Assembly (NCBI GenBank): GCA_020438525.1
Contig: JAGQUL010000231.1
Span: 1-5,856 of the forward strand
Origin: Thermoleophilia bacterium
GTDB lineage: Bacteria > Actinomycetota > Thermoleophilia > Gaiellales > SKUG01
DNA: 5,856 nucleotides
Direction of reading: 5' to 3'
In this document: positions 4,960-5,856 of the stretch, piece after piece
How the letters are laid out: every line of letters starts with the position of its first letter
How positions within the stretch are numbered: position 1 is the stretch's first letter
The notes under the pieces: model-generated
The model's input: the letters and a program-made list of their open reading frames with translations, nothing else
What the model was told of the DNA's origin: nothing
The model's database searches: none
Program-made: the position numbers and the translations under genes

Positions 4960-5856
4960 TCACACGTCGACGTTCGCCTCGCGGGCGTGCCGCTCGATGA
5001 ACTCGCGACGCGGCTCGACCTGGTCGCCCATCAGCATCGAGAACACCTCGTCGGCGCGCTCGGCCTGCTCGATCGTGACCTGCTGCAGGATCCGCTTCTC
5101 CGGATCCATCGTGGTCTCCCACAGCTGGTCGGGATTCATCTCGCCAAGGCCCTTGAATCGCTGCACCTCGATGCCGTGCTGCGTCGCCTCGAGGATCGCG
5201 CCGCGCAGCTCGCTCCAGCTGGCAGCCTCCACCTCGCGCTTTTCCGCATACCGGGCCACGAAGCGCGGCCTGCCGGCGGCTGCCTGCAGCTTCTCCGACG
5301 CCTTGCGCAGGCCCTTGTACGCGCTCGTCTGAAACAGCGCGAACGGCAGCACCACGCGGCTGGCGCCCATCGTCGCGGTGTCGATCGAGCGGAAGTGCAC
5401 CTTCTCCTGCTCGGAGTCGACGTGCTCGATCTGGATCTCGTACGGGTCGCCGTCCTGCGGGTCGCGGCCGAGCAGCTGCACGAGCTGCTCGAACGACGCG
5501 ATGTCCTCGAACAGGATCGGGTGCGACCACAGCCAGTCGGCGGCGTTGCGGCCGTACTCGCCCTGCAGGCTCGACGCCCACCCCTGGGCTTCCTTGAGGT
5601 CGCGCGTGAAGCGCTGCCAGCGCGACTCGCTCCACGCCTGCTGCGTGCCGTCGCCCGACTGCACGGTCACCTGGTCGATGCGCTCGCCGACGAGGAACTC
5701 GACGAGCTCGTGCTCCTTCTCGATGTAGCGCTCCTGGTTGCCGTACTTGATCAGGTACAGCGGTGGCGCGGCGATGTAGATGTAGCCGGCCTCGATCAGG
5801 TCGCGCGCCTGGCGGAACAGGAACGTCAGGATCAGCGTGCGGATGTGCGCGCCGTC
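4960..5856 (-). CDS. gyrB: DNA gyrase subunit B, C-terminal part (partial)
   Basis: GyrB is the ATPase/TOPRIM subunit of DNA gyrase in the cytoplasm. The last 298 residues are present; the ATPase and transducer domains lie beyond the right edge. The fragment opens with DGAHIRTL, the end of the TOPRIM DxDxDG metal-binding motif, then [12 protein letters not shown] (23-34). The C-terminal hallmark [20 protein letters not shown] follows at about 232-251, then SMLMGD and VEPRREFIE near the end. Between PPLY and [10 protein letters not shown] lie about 197 residues. Short GyrBs such as those of Bacillus have about 30-40 there, so an insert of roughly 160 residues is present, in the same place as the long insert of E. 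coli-type GyrB. The frame is open throughout, so the insert is part of the gene. The gene ends 4 nt from the convergent fourth pilin gene. GyrB rather than ParE is supported by gyrA lying downstream on the same strand. Confidence 0.97.
   Translation of the reverse strand, partial: DGAHIRTLILTFLFRQARDLIEAGYIYIAAPPLYLIKYGNQERYIEKEHELVEFLVGERIDQVTVQSGDGTQQAWSESRWQRFTRDLKEAQGWASSLQGEYGRNAADWLWSHPILFEDIASFEQLVQLLGRDPQDGDPYEIQIEHVDSEQEKVHFRSIDTATMGASRVVLPFALFQTSAYKGLRKASEKLQAAAGRPRFVARYAEKREVEAASWSELRGAILEATQHGIEVQRFKGLGEMNPDQLWETTMDPEKRILQQVTIEQAERADEVFSMLMGDQVEPRREFIERHAREANVDV

Overview
This window suggests a GC-rich bacterium, most likely a high-GC actinobacterium. Codons end mostly in G or C, and GyrB and GyrA lie on the same strand in the usual chromosomal order. 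Between them sits a set of prepilin-like proteins with N-termini such as DERA|F and REQG|F, a style I associate with Thermoleophilia/Solirubrobacterales. That taxonomic guess is inference; no rRNA or other marker is present to test it.

Layout: positions 1-104 hold the first 34 codons of gyrA (minus strand, running off the left edge). A 180-bp divergent intergenic region (105-284) contains the only AT-rich patch of the window. Four plus-strand genes then follow as one tight operon (285-824, 818-1570, 1567-3234, 3237-4955) with junctions of 7-nt overlap, 4-nt overlap (ATGA) and 2-nt gap. The last 299 codons (including stop) of gyrB occupy 4960-5856 on the minus strand and run off the right edge. 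Only 4 nt separate the stop codons of the fourth operon gene and gyrB.

All four operon proteins start with a short charged leader, a prepilin-peptidase-type cleavage point before Phe, and a hydrophobic helix. By N-terminal motif they resemble, in order, a FimT/GspH- or GspG-like pilin, a PilW/GspJ-like pilin, a PilX/GspK-like pilin lacking Glu at mature position 5, and a PilV/GspI-like pilin carrying an unusually long (about 530-residue) C-terminal region. This is the composition expected of a minor-pilin tip complex that primes a type IV pilus or a type II secretion pseudopilus. No ATPase, platform protein, prepilin peptidase or secretin is present, so the assembly machinery must be encoded elsewhere. 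The ordinary housekeeping pair gyrB-gyrA is thus split by an oppositely oriented 4.7-kb pilus operon. The large extracellular parts of the third and fourth proteins are the least familiar content of the window.

No tRNA, rRNA, CRISPR array, transposase or clear intrinsic terminator was seen.
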